From Ornithodoros turicata (lineage: Eukaryota; Arthropoda; Arachnida; Ixodida; Argasidae), in assembly GCF_037126465.1 (NCBI RefSeq), contig NC_088204.1:70617807-70681806 (forward strand): a stretch of DNA of 64,000 nucleotides, written 5' to 3'. Position numbers and translations under genes: made by a program. Positions 1-11,035 of this stretch are shown here, piece by piece; position 1 is the stretch's first letter; the number at the start of each line of letters is the position of its first letter. Under the pieces are notes generated by a model, which worked only from the letters and a program-made list of their open reading frames with translations, was not told where the DNA came from and searched no databases.

Positions 1-150
1 CATCAGGGGGGCAAAATTAATTCACAGACCGACCACTATGGTGTCGCTCATGATCATAAGCGTTTCGCAACATAAAGCGACAAATTATTATTAAGTGGAA
101 TGTTCTTTTTATTTTATATGCTAGATGCTGTCTTCCGGTCGCGCGAGCAG

Positions 151-261
151 TGTATGCCTGGCAGAAGTCAATCTCCAGTAACCCCTGAACCATGTTCAGG
201 AACATTCGCAGACCTGCACAGCGCATTCAGATGTGTAAATGAAGATGGCTTACATGAACCA
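151..261 (+). CDS. Possible upstream exon of BEN gene
   Basis: Preceded by GCGCGAGCAG (acceptor AG at 149-150) and followed by GTATGT (donor at 262). The frame is open, codes for a Pro/Ser-rich then acidic stretch ending DGLHEP, and leaves in phase 0, which matches the following exon. No homology recognised; this is the weakest exon of the model. Confidence 0.3.
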
Positions 262-3200
262 GTATGTTTCAACACTTCTTGTTCATATTGTTATTTTTGT
301 AGTTACTGTGTGCATGAGAGTACAGTGCTGACCAGTATATGTGCTCCGTTTTAGGACCAAATGCTCCAGGAGCAGCGTACCTTCACGCCTCCAAACCTGT
401 CGGACCAGCATCACTGTGCTGGAACACTTGAGCAGGTCATAGCAATAACAGTTTGTTTGCTTACACCAGACATCTGTAATTCAGTTACGGGAGAGTCAAA
501 ACTAAACTCATTCTCAAATGCATCTGGTACTGGATATTGGTTCTAAAAAGCTTAAGAAATCGAGCTGTTTTGTAGTACATAATGAAAGTGATAAAAACCC
601 GCCGCAGCGGAACATAAAAACAGGTGACATAATGCTTTTTACATTTTTTAACCTTCTGGCTATCCATGCCGTCTCTTTTTATTTTCCCATGCTCTAGGAT
701 TTTATGGGTTTTATTATGGGCTACAAGTAAGCCCAGTTTCTTCGCTTTTTTACCTTGTGCCTATCCAAGCGGGCTTAGGGCTGTGTTCTGCCGTCTCTTT
801 TTATTTTCCCATGCTCTAGGATTTTATGGGTTTTATTATGGGCTACAAGTACGCCCAGTTTCTTCGCTTTTTTACCTTGTGCCTATCCAAGCGGGCTTAG
901 GGCTGTGTTCTGCCGTCTCTTTTTATTTTCCCATGCTCTAGGATTTTATGGGTTTTATTATGGGCTACAAGTAAGCCCAGTTTCTTCGCTTTTTTACCTT
1001 GTGCCTATCCAGTGGGCTTAGGGCTGTGTTCTGCCGTCTCTTTTTATTTCCCCATGCTCTAGGATTTTATGGGTTTTATTATGGGCTACAAGTAAGCCCA
1101 GTTTCTTCGCTTTTTAACCTTGTGTCTATCCAAGCGGACTTAGGGCTGTGTTCTGCCGTCTCTTTTTATTTTCCCATGCTCTAGGATTTTATGGGTTTTA
1201 TTATGGGCTACAAGTAAGCCCAGTTTCTTCGCTTTTTAACCTTGTGCCTATCCAAGCGGGCTTAGGGCTGTGTTCTGCCGTCTCTTTTTATTTTCCCATG
1301 CTCTAGGATTTTATGGGTTTTATTATGGGCTACAAGTAAGCCCAGTTTCTTCGCTTTTTAACCTTGTGTCTATCCAAGCGGACTTAGGGCTGTGTTCTGC
1401 CGTCTCTTTTTATTTTCCCATGCTCTAGGATTTTATGGGTTTTATTATGGGCTACAAGTAAGCCCAGTTTCTTCGCTTTTTAACCTTGTGCCTATCCAAG
1501 CGGGCTTAGGGCTGTGTTCTGCCGTCTCTTTTTATTCTCCCATGCTCTAGGATTTTATGGGTTTTATTATGGGCTACAAGTAGGCCCAGTTTCTTCGCTT
1601 TTTAACCTTGTGCCTATCCAAGCGGGCTTAGGGCTGTGTTCTGCCGTCTCTTTTTATTTTCCCATGCTCTAGGATTTGATGGGTTTTATTATGGGCTACA
1701 AGTAAGCCCAGTTTCTTCGCTTTTTAACCTTGTGCCTATCCAAGCGGGCTTAGGGCTGTGTTCTGCCGTCTCTTTTTCATGTTTCCCCGCACTGGATTTT
1801 TATCGCTTTCATTACTGGTCACACATCTAACTTAAATTTTGAAGAGGAATCTTTGATTTGAGTTACTTTTAACTGGTAACAGTCACGTACTGGTAGTTAT
1901 TAATTAGGAATTTGATTATGGATTATGATTATGAATAAGGAATATGATGAAGAGTTTCAATGTGCACATACAAAATACATGCTATGAAGACATCTTTCTT
2001 GTGTTCTTCTACTTCATGTATTCATTTTTCTTTTCATCAGAAACAGTTGTACGTTACTCAGCAATACTTAGCTGCCTCTTGTATTGCCACATTGATAATA
2101 GATCCAAGGCTGTGAAGAGTCAGAACCGCAGAGCCAGGGTGGAGTGAGCGCTGCTACCGACAGCAGATGCGAGTCGCAAGCCATCACTGCTTGTGTGTCA
2201 GCGGAGCCGAAGGTAAGCACATGTGCCAGTGTGACACCTTCTGTAGGCATCACAGTAACCACCTAGGTGGCTATACTCTGAAACTCAATCTATTAGTGCG
2301 TTCCTCTTGTTTGTCATCAGTCACTAGCTGTCCATTTGATGCGATGAAGACTGCATGGTGCTGTGACTGACACGTGCCTGAAGTGGAAAGATCTAAACCT
2401 TCTGGTGTTTGCATGGGAGAGCAGAGTCATTTTCAGTATAAAATTTCTTGTGCAGATGCATGTTCTCATTTTAACTTCCTGCATTTCAGGCTGATCTCGG
2501 TGAAGGAGTCACTATAGCTGCTGAGAAGCTATCCCTCGCCATGGAGTGCACTTCAGACTCCACCTTCGTAAGGGAGATAGCCAGGGCCATTTGGACACCA
2601 CAGGAACTGCAGAGCCGCAGTGTGACAGGCAAGCCCTGCCAAAGGTTCCTGAAGGATGGGGCAAAGGGCAAGCGTGTCTTGACTCATCGGAAGCTTGCAG
2701 CCTTAAAACGTAAGGGACGTTCTCCTCCCTATCAGGGCAAATATGTGGGGAACAAGCGCACCCAGGAGATGAAGAATCCTTTTTAAAAGTTATAGTACAC
2801 CTACAATTGAACTAATTTTTACTAATTATAGGCTAGAAGTAATATGTCCACAAGTTACTAAGTATGTAAGTCCTTGTACATGGTTACCGCAGCCTTACTT
2901 TCTATTACTATTCTTTACATCCACCCATCCATTATCTTTTGAATAAATAATAGGCTCGCATTTCTTTCACTAACATCCAGCGAAGGAGTTGGAGATTGTG
3001 ACATTTTTGTGCAAAACACTACAGCTCGGACCCGACTGACACTGCTCCAATTTATTATTGCTTCTGACTGATCTGACTATGGCTTCCGACAGGCTAGATT
3101 GGAATGAAATTATTTTTTTATGAATATTAAGAAAAAAACTCTAGTTCCTTGAACAGTCAACTTAGATTCAAGAAAGAGGGAAGTATAAGGAAACTTCTGG

Positions 3201-3608
3201 AAAATATTAATATTTTTCAATAGTTTTCATATTGCATTTTTACTAGATGTACTAGCTCATGTACTGCTATTAACCCCATCTAGAGCTTTTATTTATTGTG
3301 CTTACTATTGTTCAGTTACTCTGAAATGGCTCTGCGACCAGAAATCTTCACAGTTTTATCCTACTTATTTTTATTGCTAGCACTGAAAGCATTTCAGCGT
3401 GCCCAAATTTTGCTAAAGAATGTTGTTTTATCTAGATAACTTACTGTTACCGAGAGCAGTATTTTACTTGGTTAACTAATTCATTTTATTAATTCCAGGT
3501 TGCTTCCAGGGGTATGCCACCAGGAAGGCGTGCAGCAAGGGGCGAAGCTTCAATGAAAGATTGGATAAAATCAATGGATATCTGGCAGATTTTCTGAAAA
3601 AAATGTGA
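151..3608 (+). CDS. BEN-domain protein gene, 3' part (five exons inferred)
   Basis: BEN domains are DNA/chromatin-binding helical modules of nuclear factors. Exons inferred by splice sites and frame: 151-261, 355-435, 2102-2212, 2490-2709, 3499-3608. Introns after the first three exons are all phase 0 and the last is phase 1; the joined frame has no stop before TGA at 3606. The last two exons read as one BEN domain: LGEGVTI start, then FVREIARAIW, RSVTGKPC, LTHRKLAALK and, after the intron, CFQGYATRK and LDKINGYLADFL. This order of motifs is what BEN families show. The three upstream exons form an acidic, serine/glutamine-rich linker of no known fold. The 5' end lies before the window or is not recognised. 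The domain call is family knowledge; the exon joins are inference. Confidence 0.72.
355..435 (+). CDS. Possible upstream exon of BEN gene
   Basis: Acceptor TCCGTTTTAG ends at 354; donor GTCATA begins at 436. The 27-codon frame (DQMLQEQRTF... ending TLEQ) is phase 0 on both sides, as are its inferred neighbours. The donor is weak, and no domain is recognised. Confidence 0.33.
436..2101 (+). other. Long intron of BEN gene
   Basis: This 1.67-kb interval between two phase-0 exons is mostly occupied by the 122-bp tandem array (668-1800). Outside it the sequence is AT-rich with no feature that I recognise. Confidence 0.35.
668..1800 (+). repeat. 122-bp tandem satellite, nine full units plus a partial
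   Basis: The anchor GCCGTCTCTTTTTATT recurs at 668, 790, 912, 1033, 1155, 1277, 1399, 1521, 1643 and 1765, a spacing of 122 bp (once 121). Units are nearly identical apart from substitutions such as AAGCGGG/AAGCGGA and one C-to-G-like change near 1678. The last unit decays after about 1780. Units contain GGGCTACAAGTAAGCCC, a short palindrome. The array lies in a presumed intron of the BEN gene. Confidence 0.97.
2102..2212 (+). CDS. BEN gene linker exon
   Basis: Frame 2 is open from 2102 to the donor GTAAGC at 2213. A pyrimidine-rich stretch precedes the acceptor AG at 2100-2101. It codes for a Glu/Ser/Ala-rich linker (IQGCEESEPQSQ...ending SAEPK) and runs phase 0 into the BEN exon. An alternative acceptor at 2040 would bring in stops in this frame. 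Confidence 0.5.
2490..2709 (+). CDS. BEN-domain exon, N-terminal two thirds
   Basis: Acceptor CTGCATTTCAG ends at 2489; donor GTAAGG at 2710. The frame is ADLGEGVTIAAEKL..., then FVREIARAIWTPQEL, RSVTGKPCQRF and LTHRKLAALK, ending one base into an Arg codon. These are the conserved BEN blocks (glycine-rich start, central aromatic helix, S-V-T-G turn, L-T-x-x-K-L helix). Unspliced read-through would end in unrelated residues at 2786, so the donor at 2710 is preferred. Confidence 0.8.
3499..3608 (+). CDS. BEN-domain terminal exon
   Basis: Acceptor TTAATTCCAG ends at 3498. Entering in phase 1 gives CFQGYATRKACSKG, then RLDKINGYLADFLKKM and stop TGA 3606-3608. The last helix (K-I-N-x-Y-L-A-D-F-L) is typical of the BEN C-terminus. 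A polyadenylation-like ATTAAA follows 12 bases later. Confidence 0.75.
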
Positions 3609-3619
3609 CATATGTGAAC

Positions 3620-3625
3620 ATTAAA
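3620..3625 (+). promoter_or_regulatory. Candidate poly(A) signal ATTAAA
   Basis: ATTAAA variant hexamer just after the BEN gene stop codon; placement is suitable but the motif is common in AT-rich sequence. Confidence 0.4.
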
Positions 3626-3659
3626 TAGTGTTGGAATTTTACATTCTGTGTTTGTGTTA

Positions 3660-3866
3660 CCTGGAATCCGTACAGATCCATAGACATGAAGTCCATACAG
3701 GGTCGTACATATACGGACTCCATACGAGGCCATAGGCCAATGGAGTCCGTACAGTGCCATACATCTATGGAGTCCGTACAAGGCCATAGGCCAATGAAGT
3801 CCGTTGGGCCGTTCAGTTGTACCGTACAGCTTTGAACGGAAAGTTGTATGTTTTTTTCTACTAGGG
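3660..3866 (+). repeat. Subterminal-repeat array, left block
   Basis: Short imperfect repeats built on GGAGTCCGTAC, GCCATA and CCATAGGCCAATG recur every 25-40 bp on both strands. The antisense frame reads as a degenerate ALYGLH-type peptide repeat, which is a by-product. The block ends with TTTTTTCTACTAGGG, similar to the end of the block at 4240-4565. This layout is typical of subterminal repeats of non-autonomous DNA transposons. Confidence 0.55.
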
Positions 3867-3913
3867 CTGTTGCTAGCACCAGCGTATCTTTTTCTCCTCT
3901 AATGACAACACTT

Positions 3914-4029
3914 TTATATTATTATTATTATGATGATTATTATTATTATTATTCGGCTTCGGCTGTTCTTGGGCACATTAATAAAGGTATTATAAAGGTA
4001 TTATTATTATTATTACTATTATTATTATT
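3914..4029 (+). repeat. ATT microsatellites
   Basis: Two (ATT)n tracts at about 3914-3951 and 3995-4029 with interruptions, separated by a short GGCTTCGGCTG-containing spacer. Confidence 0.8.
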
Positions 4030-4239
4030 GTGTTATGTAAACAGTGCAAACAGCTTGATTGTGTGTCGTAAGCTAAAAAAGCAACGTAAACAAATCCGCT
4101 TTAACAGGTTGCAGTTTGGAAAAATCTCTATGATAGTGGTGAAAGTGTTGCGGCATGCGCAAAGCAGCAACCATGTCACGGTGATGCGCACACAGCGCAT
4201 TTTACATCTAGTTGTCCTTCGGCTAAATATGATTTCTAT

Positions 4240-4565
4240 GCCTGCCAAGAGATTCCGTACACACAGAAGTTTGCTGTATGGACACCTGTACGGCCGTCAC
4301 AGAAGTCCGCAGACTCGCTCTACGGACTTTGAACGGCTGCCATAGAGATCCGTACACACTCTCTATGGAACCCGTACGGCCACCATAGAAGTCCGCTCAT
4401 GCCATATGAATTCCATTGGTGCACCGTAGCAGTCCGTACGCGTAGCGTTTGAGGACCATATAATTCCATAGCGTTCCATACCATTTCCATTCAAAGTCGT
4501 AAGAGTCCACACAAGTCCATACATAATCTCTATGGCTTTTTATGGTTTTTTCCAACAGGGTCCGA
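4240..4565 (+). repeat. Subterminal-repeat array, right block
   Basis: Same vocabulary as 3660-3866: AGTCCGTAC, CCGTACGG, CCATAGA and CTATGG recur at short spacing. It ends TTTTTTCCAACAGGG, matching the left block's end in the same orientation, so two related element ends are more likely than one palindrome. Confidence 0.55.
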
Positions 4566-6009
4566 TATTTCCGTCTCTCTCGTAAATGTCCTGCAACACC
4601 CAGAGATTGCGGCACCCGCCACAACTGCCTTATTGGCTAGGATCTAACACTATCTGTATTTAGCCGGTTGGTTGCTATCGGTTTATTACTCAGTTATCGC
4701 GTCATGATGGAATTCGGCACAATCTTGTTGTATGGCAAAATTTGATCTGGCTACCAAACCAAACTTAGACGTTCGCACGTCAAAACACCCTGTAATAAGC
4801 GATTTTGGTACACAGAATAGATATAAATGAAGTTCCTCCTAAAGCTACAAGGATTTTTGAAGAGAATAGTGAGTTTTAATGTGTATCGTACGGTATACTT
4901 TGCGTACGTAAGAGTTAGCGTTGGTGGTTCTGTACAACCGCAAAGCATAAAGCTAGCTGAGCGCATTGCGCAGAACCATCGCGCTATCCCTTACGTTCGC
5001 AAAGGCGATAGCGTACGATGCATCACACAGTAGAAATGCATGCGTTCATACAATTTAATTGTTGATGAGGGACCATGCATGGAAATATGGTACATCATCC
5101 GATAACATTCGAGAGTGCGCTGACGCAAGCGAGCGCGCTGCATGACCTCAGCGCCCATACCTTCACCCCGATAACATTGTCTGCCATTTCCATTGGCTCA
5201 TTCGCAGTAGGACACAAGTCTACCAAGTGTGTACCTTGCTACTCTTGCGATGATTTTTGAAACACCTGAGATACGGTTTACTATAAGGGCCCTTCCAGAT
5301 AAAGGCGATTGTGCCCATTGACACACCTCAACGGAGATTCTCCTCTTAGATGAACGGATCGGGTGCGAAGCCAGGCAGACAGGCAGGGACGCAGCAAACG
5401 GACACGCGGTACTCACTGCCAACATTTTTGTTCAGAATGAATACAACCTTCTAAAACGAAAAAAAAAAAAAATCCATTCGCTCCTTCCCCACCACGTCAG
5501 CACAGACTGGCTTCACCTCGGTTATCTCTTGACAACGCCCTTCAGTAATTCATATTCTTCATATTCATACATTTTATGTCGCTGTCCTGCCTCCGCACTC
5601 GTTCTGTTCAAGGTGTTATACCAATATGGCGAAAAGTATTCGCTACTCCGTTTAAATACAGGCCTTTTTCTCTTTTCCAACCGATCAGGTGTAGACTAGA
5701 ATAAACTTTTAGAATAGATGGAGCCGCATGGAGAACGTACACGTACAACGTTAGCAAGGAAAAAGTGATAGTGCTTTCATCTTATGCTACTTACCCCTCA
5801 ATATTTCTGTACATCGTGCCATATCCGTTCGTCAGTGAAGTCCTTCCGTATCACACGCAACTTTGCTCGAGAGGGCACACCTGGCAAGTGCTACACGAGT
5901 TGCAGCGAGGTCGCATTATCTCAACGGCCGCTTGTTTTGAAGCTTTCTTATCTTATGAACACTTCATGGCACGGAGCGATAGCACAGCTCCAAATGCATA
6001 TACTGCCTG
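4566..6009. other. Intergenic, nothing recognised
   Basis: No open frame with domain motifs and no long repeat seen. Several short frames on both strands look random. Confidence 0.5.
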
Positions 6010-6162
6010 CCCAAGCAGCAAAATGCACTGAAAGTCGAGTGCAATAGGGGTGGACGGGTAGGTGAAAGGCCTTGAACAGATTCGTGAAACTACAGAACAC
6101 CGATAAGACACATACCGTCCATCCCTATTGCACTCGACTTTCAGTACATTGTGCTGCTTGGG
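6010..6162. mobile_element. MITE family A, copy 1
   Basis: 153-bp palindromic element with ends CCCAAGCAGC / GCTGCTTGGG; the inverted arms of about 50 bp include ACTGAAAGTCGAGTGCAA. A TG dinucleotide lies on both flanks. Two more copies lie at 29892 and 30057. Confidence 0.85.
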
Positions 6163-6349
6163 TGCACACGACGAACCCGTACATCATTATATCGTATGTG
6201 CTATCACAGGGAAGTTACTGGCGTCTGATTGTTCATGACAACTTTGTATATCGGTATATTTATTTTATTTAGAATACTGTTGGCCTAAGAAGAACAACAG
6301 ATATATATTTTGATGATGAAGTGGAGAGGTTTTCCACTCTAGGAGTGGA

Positions 6350-7388
6350 ACGCTACCTAATAGCTAGGGGGTCTAATATGAGTGGTGACAATGATGACTG
6401 ATGACGATGAGAGATGACGGGAATGATCGGAGCGGCGATGCCGATGCTGAACGTTATCGTGATTGTGGGAATGTCCGAGAGCGCTGCTTAGGTCATAATG
6501 AGTTCTTTAGGCCTGTCGCCTCAAAAAAGCCAACTATATGACGTAAGGCCGCCCTGGAGTGGGCCGCGGTGTCCCAAGGGCCGAGGATTGTCGACAAGTT
6601 GAAGGGGCGGCAGCCAAAAGTGGCAAGCTGTGACTGCAGTGTACGCCTCTCGTTGATATAGGTCCGGCAGCGGAGGAGTATGTGTTCTACGTTGGCAAGT
6701 ACACCACACTCTTTGCACATAGGGCTAGCCTCACATCTTAGCTGGTAACGATAGAACGGAGTGAAGGCCACATTCAGACGTAGCCTGCTGATGGGCGATT
6801 TCAGAGGACGAGGAAGCTTTGCAGGCAACCGGTATGACAGCGTTGGGTCTACACTTCCCAAAGAGGACCTAGTTGGAATGTCGTGTTGCCACTGTAGGGT
6901 AGACCAGGAATCGGACAAATGCCTGAGGAGGAATCTTCTGCCTCCTCTCGAGAGTATAACGGGCATAGAAGGCCGTTGTTTGTGTGCAGCGGCAGCGCCG
7001 CGTGGTCCTGGTGGTTCCCAGTTATTCCGCAATGCCCTGGAACCCACTGAAGGGCAACGGAGTGGGAGCGATCTTGTAGAGACTTCAGGGCGCACAGGAT
7101 ATCTATCACTACTGAGGAAAGGGAACCGCGGATGCCCATGTTTTTAATGCACAGGACAGCTGCTTTAGAGTCGGTGTAAATTACCCAGTGCCGCATTTCA
7201 CAGTCTTCCGCATATGACAAGAATAACAAGATAACATAAAGTTCAGCGGATGTCGATGAGGTACGGTGAGACAGACGACACCCACGTGTAACGGACTCTG
7301 ATGGAATGGCAAAGGCTGAAGATGAAGTGTCCCTGGTCGACGATCCATCCTTGTATACAGCGGTACCGTTGCGGTATTGAGCCTCCAT
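6350..7388 (-). pseudogene. RNase-H LINE fragment (3' end), frameshifted
   Basis: Minus-strand remains of a non-LTR retrotransposon. From 7388 downward: RNase H with DGSST, SAELYVILL, TDSKAA and VPGHCGI, that is, the catalytic D, E, D and the H-bearing helix. A frameshift near 7080 moves reading into the frame that ends at 6493, which carries a C-terminal CKECG...H...C cluster (CxxC-H-C) and stops after ATGLKNSL. Positions 6350-6490 are the 3' UTR with GATGA-type repeats. The 5' part (endonuclease, RT) is missing. The same clade occurs at 33106-34617. Confidence 0.85.
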
Positions 7389-7548
7389 GAAGTGAAGGGT
7401 AAGTTGCCTAAGGTTAACATCACGATAGCTCTTTGGCCTAAGAAACCGTTACAGGAGTGAAGGCAAAACAAACAATACACAGTAAGTGCATAAATACACA
7501 ACAAAATGAAGTGTACAATACCCTGATAAATGTATGAATTAAAGCAAA

Positions 7549-7994
7549 TATTTTAGCAAGGAGGAGATATGGTCAAGGAATGAATCTGATTTAGTTGAAC
7601 ATACAACATTCTTAGGGAGAGAATTCAATTGGTGTTACATTGGGAAAAATGAATGCATGTACTTATCAGTTCGACATTTCTCAAGCTTAATAGTTTTAGA
7701 ATGTCTAGTGCGTGATTCTGTTAAGCCAGAGAAAGTAACACATTCACTCGGTTCAATGACTAAGTGCCCGTTGATTATTAACTACAAAATTTTAAACTTC
7801 TGTAGCAACACTCTCTTGTGAAACTTGAGTAGGTCAGCCTTCTCAAAGAGCTGTACAGGCGAGGATTTCCTGTCATAGAAGCTAAAGCTAAATCGAAGTG
7901 CCTTTCTTTCTAACTTATCAATGAGCGCTAGACCATTTTTCGAGTACGGAAGCCAAATCACTGAGGCATAATCCAGAATTGATCGGACTACCAT
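7549..7994 (-). pseudogene. CR1/Jockey-like LINE C-terminal fragment
   Basis: From 7994 downward the frame reads VVRSILDYASVIWLPYSK then DKLERKALRF, the post-RT motif (LVR-x-x-LEYAS-x-IW) of CR1/Jockey-like reverse transcriptases. It stops at 7782, but a second frame continues with LNSLPKNVV and ends LLKYLL near 7549, the usual LINE C-terminal W/L-N-x-LP block. Frameshifted and 5' truncated. Confidence 0.75.
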
Positions 7995-9544
7995 TTAGAG
8001 TAATTCCGCATTAGTATATATTAGTATGTGCAAACGTACGTGGGCTCTAAATCTGGATCTCTGTATTAAACCCTATGTGGTAATGTTTTATCCTAGCTCA
8101 TGCATGTAGTTTCACATACAATTTCGTACAGCTGTACTGCTAAATCAACAAAATGTAATCCATAGCTTGAGAGCGGATTTTAAAGCAGTAAACCATACGT
8201 TTTGGTCGCCTAAAACGGCACTAAAAAAGACCCAAAAAAGGTGTGAATATTCGCGGAATAGGCATGATCAATATTTGTACTGCCAGCACCACGAGCAATA
8301 TGCCGCCAGCATTGGTTGCTTTATGGTAACATACCACTCTGTGGCGTGCACATCGATCACAATTGCTGATCAGGAAAAGTATGCTTCTATTATAAATTCT
8401 GATGTCATTCTTCGGTTGCACTGCAAAGATTCCACACAGCCAGCGAGAAAAATAGAAAGAAAAATAGTATGCAGATTTTGGCGTCCACAAAGCCGCTCTG
8501 ATCGGTTGTTATTATCGCACTTTATTTTGGAATTGAACTCAAAGCACCGTGCATGCGTCTTATTATTGAAAGCGTGAAGGCAGTAGAAAACAAGCACCAT
8601 TTCAGTGTGTTCCGGGACGAAATATGGCGACGAAACTCCCCATTCATCATGATAAAATTGTTGTTATCCATGGTGAAGTCGCCTGTCACTACGAATTGTC
8701 CTACATGCCGAAGATGACCTAACAAAATCGATGGATCGGATGATGCATGCCGGTACCAACACGACTAGTGAGGGATATCGACAGGAACAGAAGAGGCATT
8801 ACCACCAGAGCTGCAAAGTAACTCATTAAAGGTAATTGAGTAACTGTAACTAACTCCTTTAACCAACTACTTTCCGAAACGTGTGTTCGTAACTGTAACT
8901 TTCCTGTTCGAGTAACTTGCTCTAGGAGGAAAATTACTTCTTCCATCGAATTTCCATGCGAGTTCTAGGACGTGTTTGAGTTGATGTCCTCACCGAGGTA
9001 GGTGCCGAGCACGTTGCGGGTTGTTTCAGAAGTCTGTTTTCAACAAGTATTACGTACTATAAACTGTGTGACAATAGGAAGATACGAAATCTAGCGAACC
9101 GGTAAGGTGAAACAGTGTGTCAAAGTTTTACATGCCACCTTGAATACGAGGGGGAGACACTTGCATTTTGTGATGAAGCACTGCGAAGCGCGTCCTCGTT
9201 CTTTTTTTCCTTTTTCTTTTTTGCAAAAACTATGAAATAAATGAAATAAACATGGACCAGCAAGTAAAGTGCCCACTTACGCACTTGTCGGCGCATATTT
9301 TGAAGAAAAGGCAACAATCCCAAAAAGAGGCATTAGCATTAGGGATACTAAGACCTTCGACCTGATTCTTGCTTACAACATCAAGAGGCATCATCTGTAC
9401 GACTCCCAACGAAAAGGCGTATGGCTGGAAATACGCTCTCCGTCCATAAAATTCACTAACGTATTCGCAATGAAAAATTGTAGTGTTCATTAACGAATAG
9501 CGTGCATGAATGCACTCAGCATATGGGTTGATATCGTCGTCACT
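7995..9544. other. Intergenic, no supported gene
   Basis: A 136-codon frame at 8167-8577 (+) has no recognisable motif. Around 8830-8940 GTAACT-type words recur (GTAACTGTAACT), a low-complexity pattern also seen near 16330-16560. A minus-strand VVTGDF near 8680 resembles a LINE endonuclease block but is too short to call. Confidence 0.4.
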
Positions 9545-9728
9545 GCCGCTGATGGTGGGTGCTAGAGCTAGCTCGCTGTTTTCGGCCTCACAGAGGTGGG
9601 CTACGTCACTACTAACACTTCGGGGAATGTACATCCTCGGCCGACTTCTAAGGGAACTGAACCGGGGAGCTAAGGGAACTAAGAGGAAAGCCCAGGAAAC
9701 TCCCCAGACAGCACAGCCGGCACCATCC
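9545..9728 (-). mobile_element. SINE tail remnant
   Basis: Contains the blocks GGCCGACTTCTAAGGGAACT and CCCCAGACAGCACAGCCGGC, shared in the same order with 32436-32582, 36691-36882 and 56170-57672. The tRNA-like head is absent. Orientation is inferred from the complete copy ending near 57672. Confidence 0.65.
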
Positions 9729-10332
9729 CGTGTACTTCCCAGACTGGACGCACCAGTGGTCAGCACGCAAACCACTCATCCACGCGAGCTGATCACCGGA
9801 GCTGAATTACCATTCAGCTGCGATGACCACAGCTCATACTTACATCGTGCATTGCTGTGTTAGGGCGACGCCGCGTCCATGCCGCGTTCCCATACGCTCG
9901 ATTTCGAGAGCGTGAGAATGTCAATCTTCTAGCTCTCGGTTCTCGCTCGAGTAATCCCAAACTAGCTATGCAACCCAGCGAGAACGTGAAAAATCGGCAG
10001 CGGGAGCCTAAAATCACCCGTCCCATCTCATTCGTATCTGCAGCCTTTTGATATGCCATGCTCTTGATATTTTCGCTCTGGCTTCCTAGATGTCGGACTC
10101 AATGAACAAAACAAGGAAAGAAAACGTAAACATACGCGCATGCTGGCACCACTGATCTTTATTTTAAGACTGGCTGGCACACGGAAATGTAATACAACTA
10201 GTAATTGCGATACTTTTCACTGTAATTATGAAACGCAAAAATTAAGGCTGTTAAGCATACGAAGGATATTTCAAAGAAATAATTGTGAGTAAATAAAATC
10301 ATTCCAGAATCCGCTAGGTGACCAGCATATAG

Positions 10333-10540
10333 TCAGAAGTGGCCGATACTATGTGTATGCAAAACCGGTGATAACGTGTTAGGATATTCGGATAACCTTG
10401 TGAAAATCGTAAGCCATACCGGAGTGACGACGGTTCACGAAGGTTCAGTGCAAAACACACAAAATGTATTTAAAGAAAAAATAAAGACAGCACTTGAGAA
10501 AAATACCGCAATGTATGTCAAAAACGTTTACGACTGCAGC
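10333..10540 (+). CDS. Unknown gene, copy 1, upstream exon
   Basis: Open from acceptor CATATAG (ends 10332) to donor GTAAGT at 10541; an in-frame TGA lies just before the acceptor at 10319. Codes for 69 residues including CKTGDNVLGYSDNLVK, TTVHEGSVQNTQN and NTAMYVKNVYDC, hydrophilic with a Lys/Glu-rich end. No ATG, so a first exon must lie upstream if it is a gene. It leaves in phase 0, matching 11809. No family recognised. The copy at 13280 keeps the frame and a donor. Confidence 0.45.
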
Positions 10541-10691
10541 GTAAGTAGGCTCAGAGTTTTGTGTTCTCCAGTCTACTTTTAGGTGCCAATATGGCGTCCT
10601 GTCATTATGCCCTTTGCATCTTCCCCACGCAGTCCCTATTGCTCTGAAGGGCTATTCCTTTCAATAAGAAGGGTTCAGTATTGTATATGAA

Positions 10692-11035
10692 TTGCAGCTG
10701 CACCCAGCTGCAATTGATCTAGAGCACATTCTTCTCCATTACCCACACTACCAACCTTCCCGAACCGTACTCCCCGCATCCTTCAACGATCTAGACTCCC
10801 GCCCCCTCTCTCACACAAAATTGCTTGGTCCCTGGCCACACCCAGCACACCAACGCTCTGCCCTCAAGGCTCTCTTCACCTCTCTGGACACCACAGGACT
10901 TCGATCCTTATTGTGAAGGGGCTCATTATTTCATTCCCCGCATCACCACCAGCAATGGGGTAGAGTATCGCCCCTGGCGATGAAACTCCCCAGCCATCAT
11001 CCCGTAGTAAAGCTGTTGTTGCAGCTGCACCCGAC
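10692..11035 (+). pseudogene. LINE 3' fragment in intron of copy 1
   Basis: Frame with LEHILLHYPHY, LLGPWPHPAHQR and a final TTGLRSLL stop, the C-terminal block of RNase-H LINEs. The 3' UTR follows (GCAATGGGGTAGAGTATCGC, then GTAGTAAAGCTGTTGTTG). The same tail type appears at 48700-48790. In this copy the expected Cys of the C-terminal cluster reads Tyr (HYPH; HCPH in copy 2). Confidence 0.75.

Noticed and set aside
8167..8577. 136-codon plus frame
   Set aside because: No motif, no splice context, amino-acid composition random; nothing supports coding.
8522..8725. Minus-strand VVTGDF as a LINE endonuclease remnant
   Set aside because: Only one short block resembles the endonuclease GDF motif; no second motif in order.
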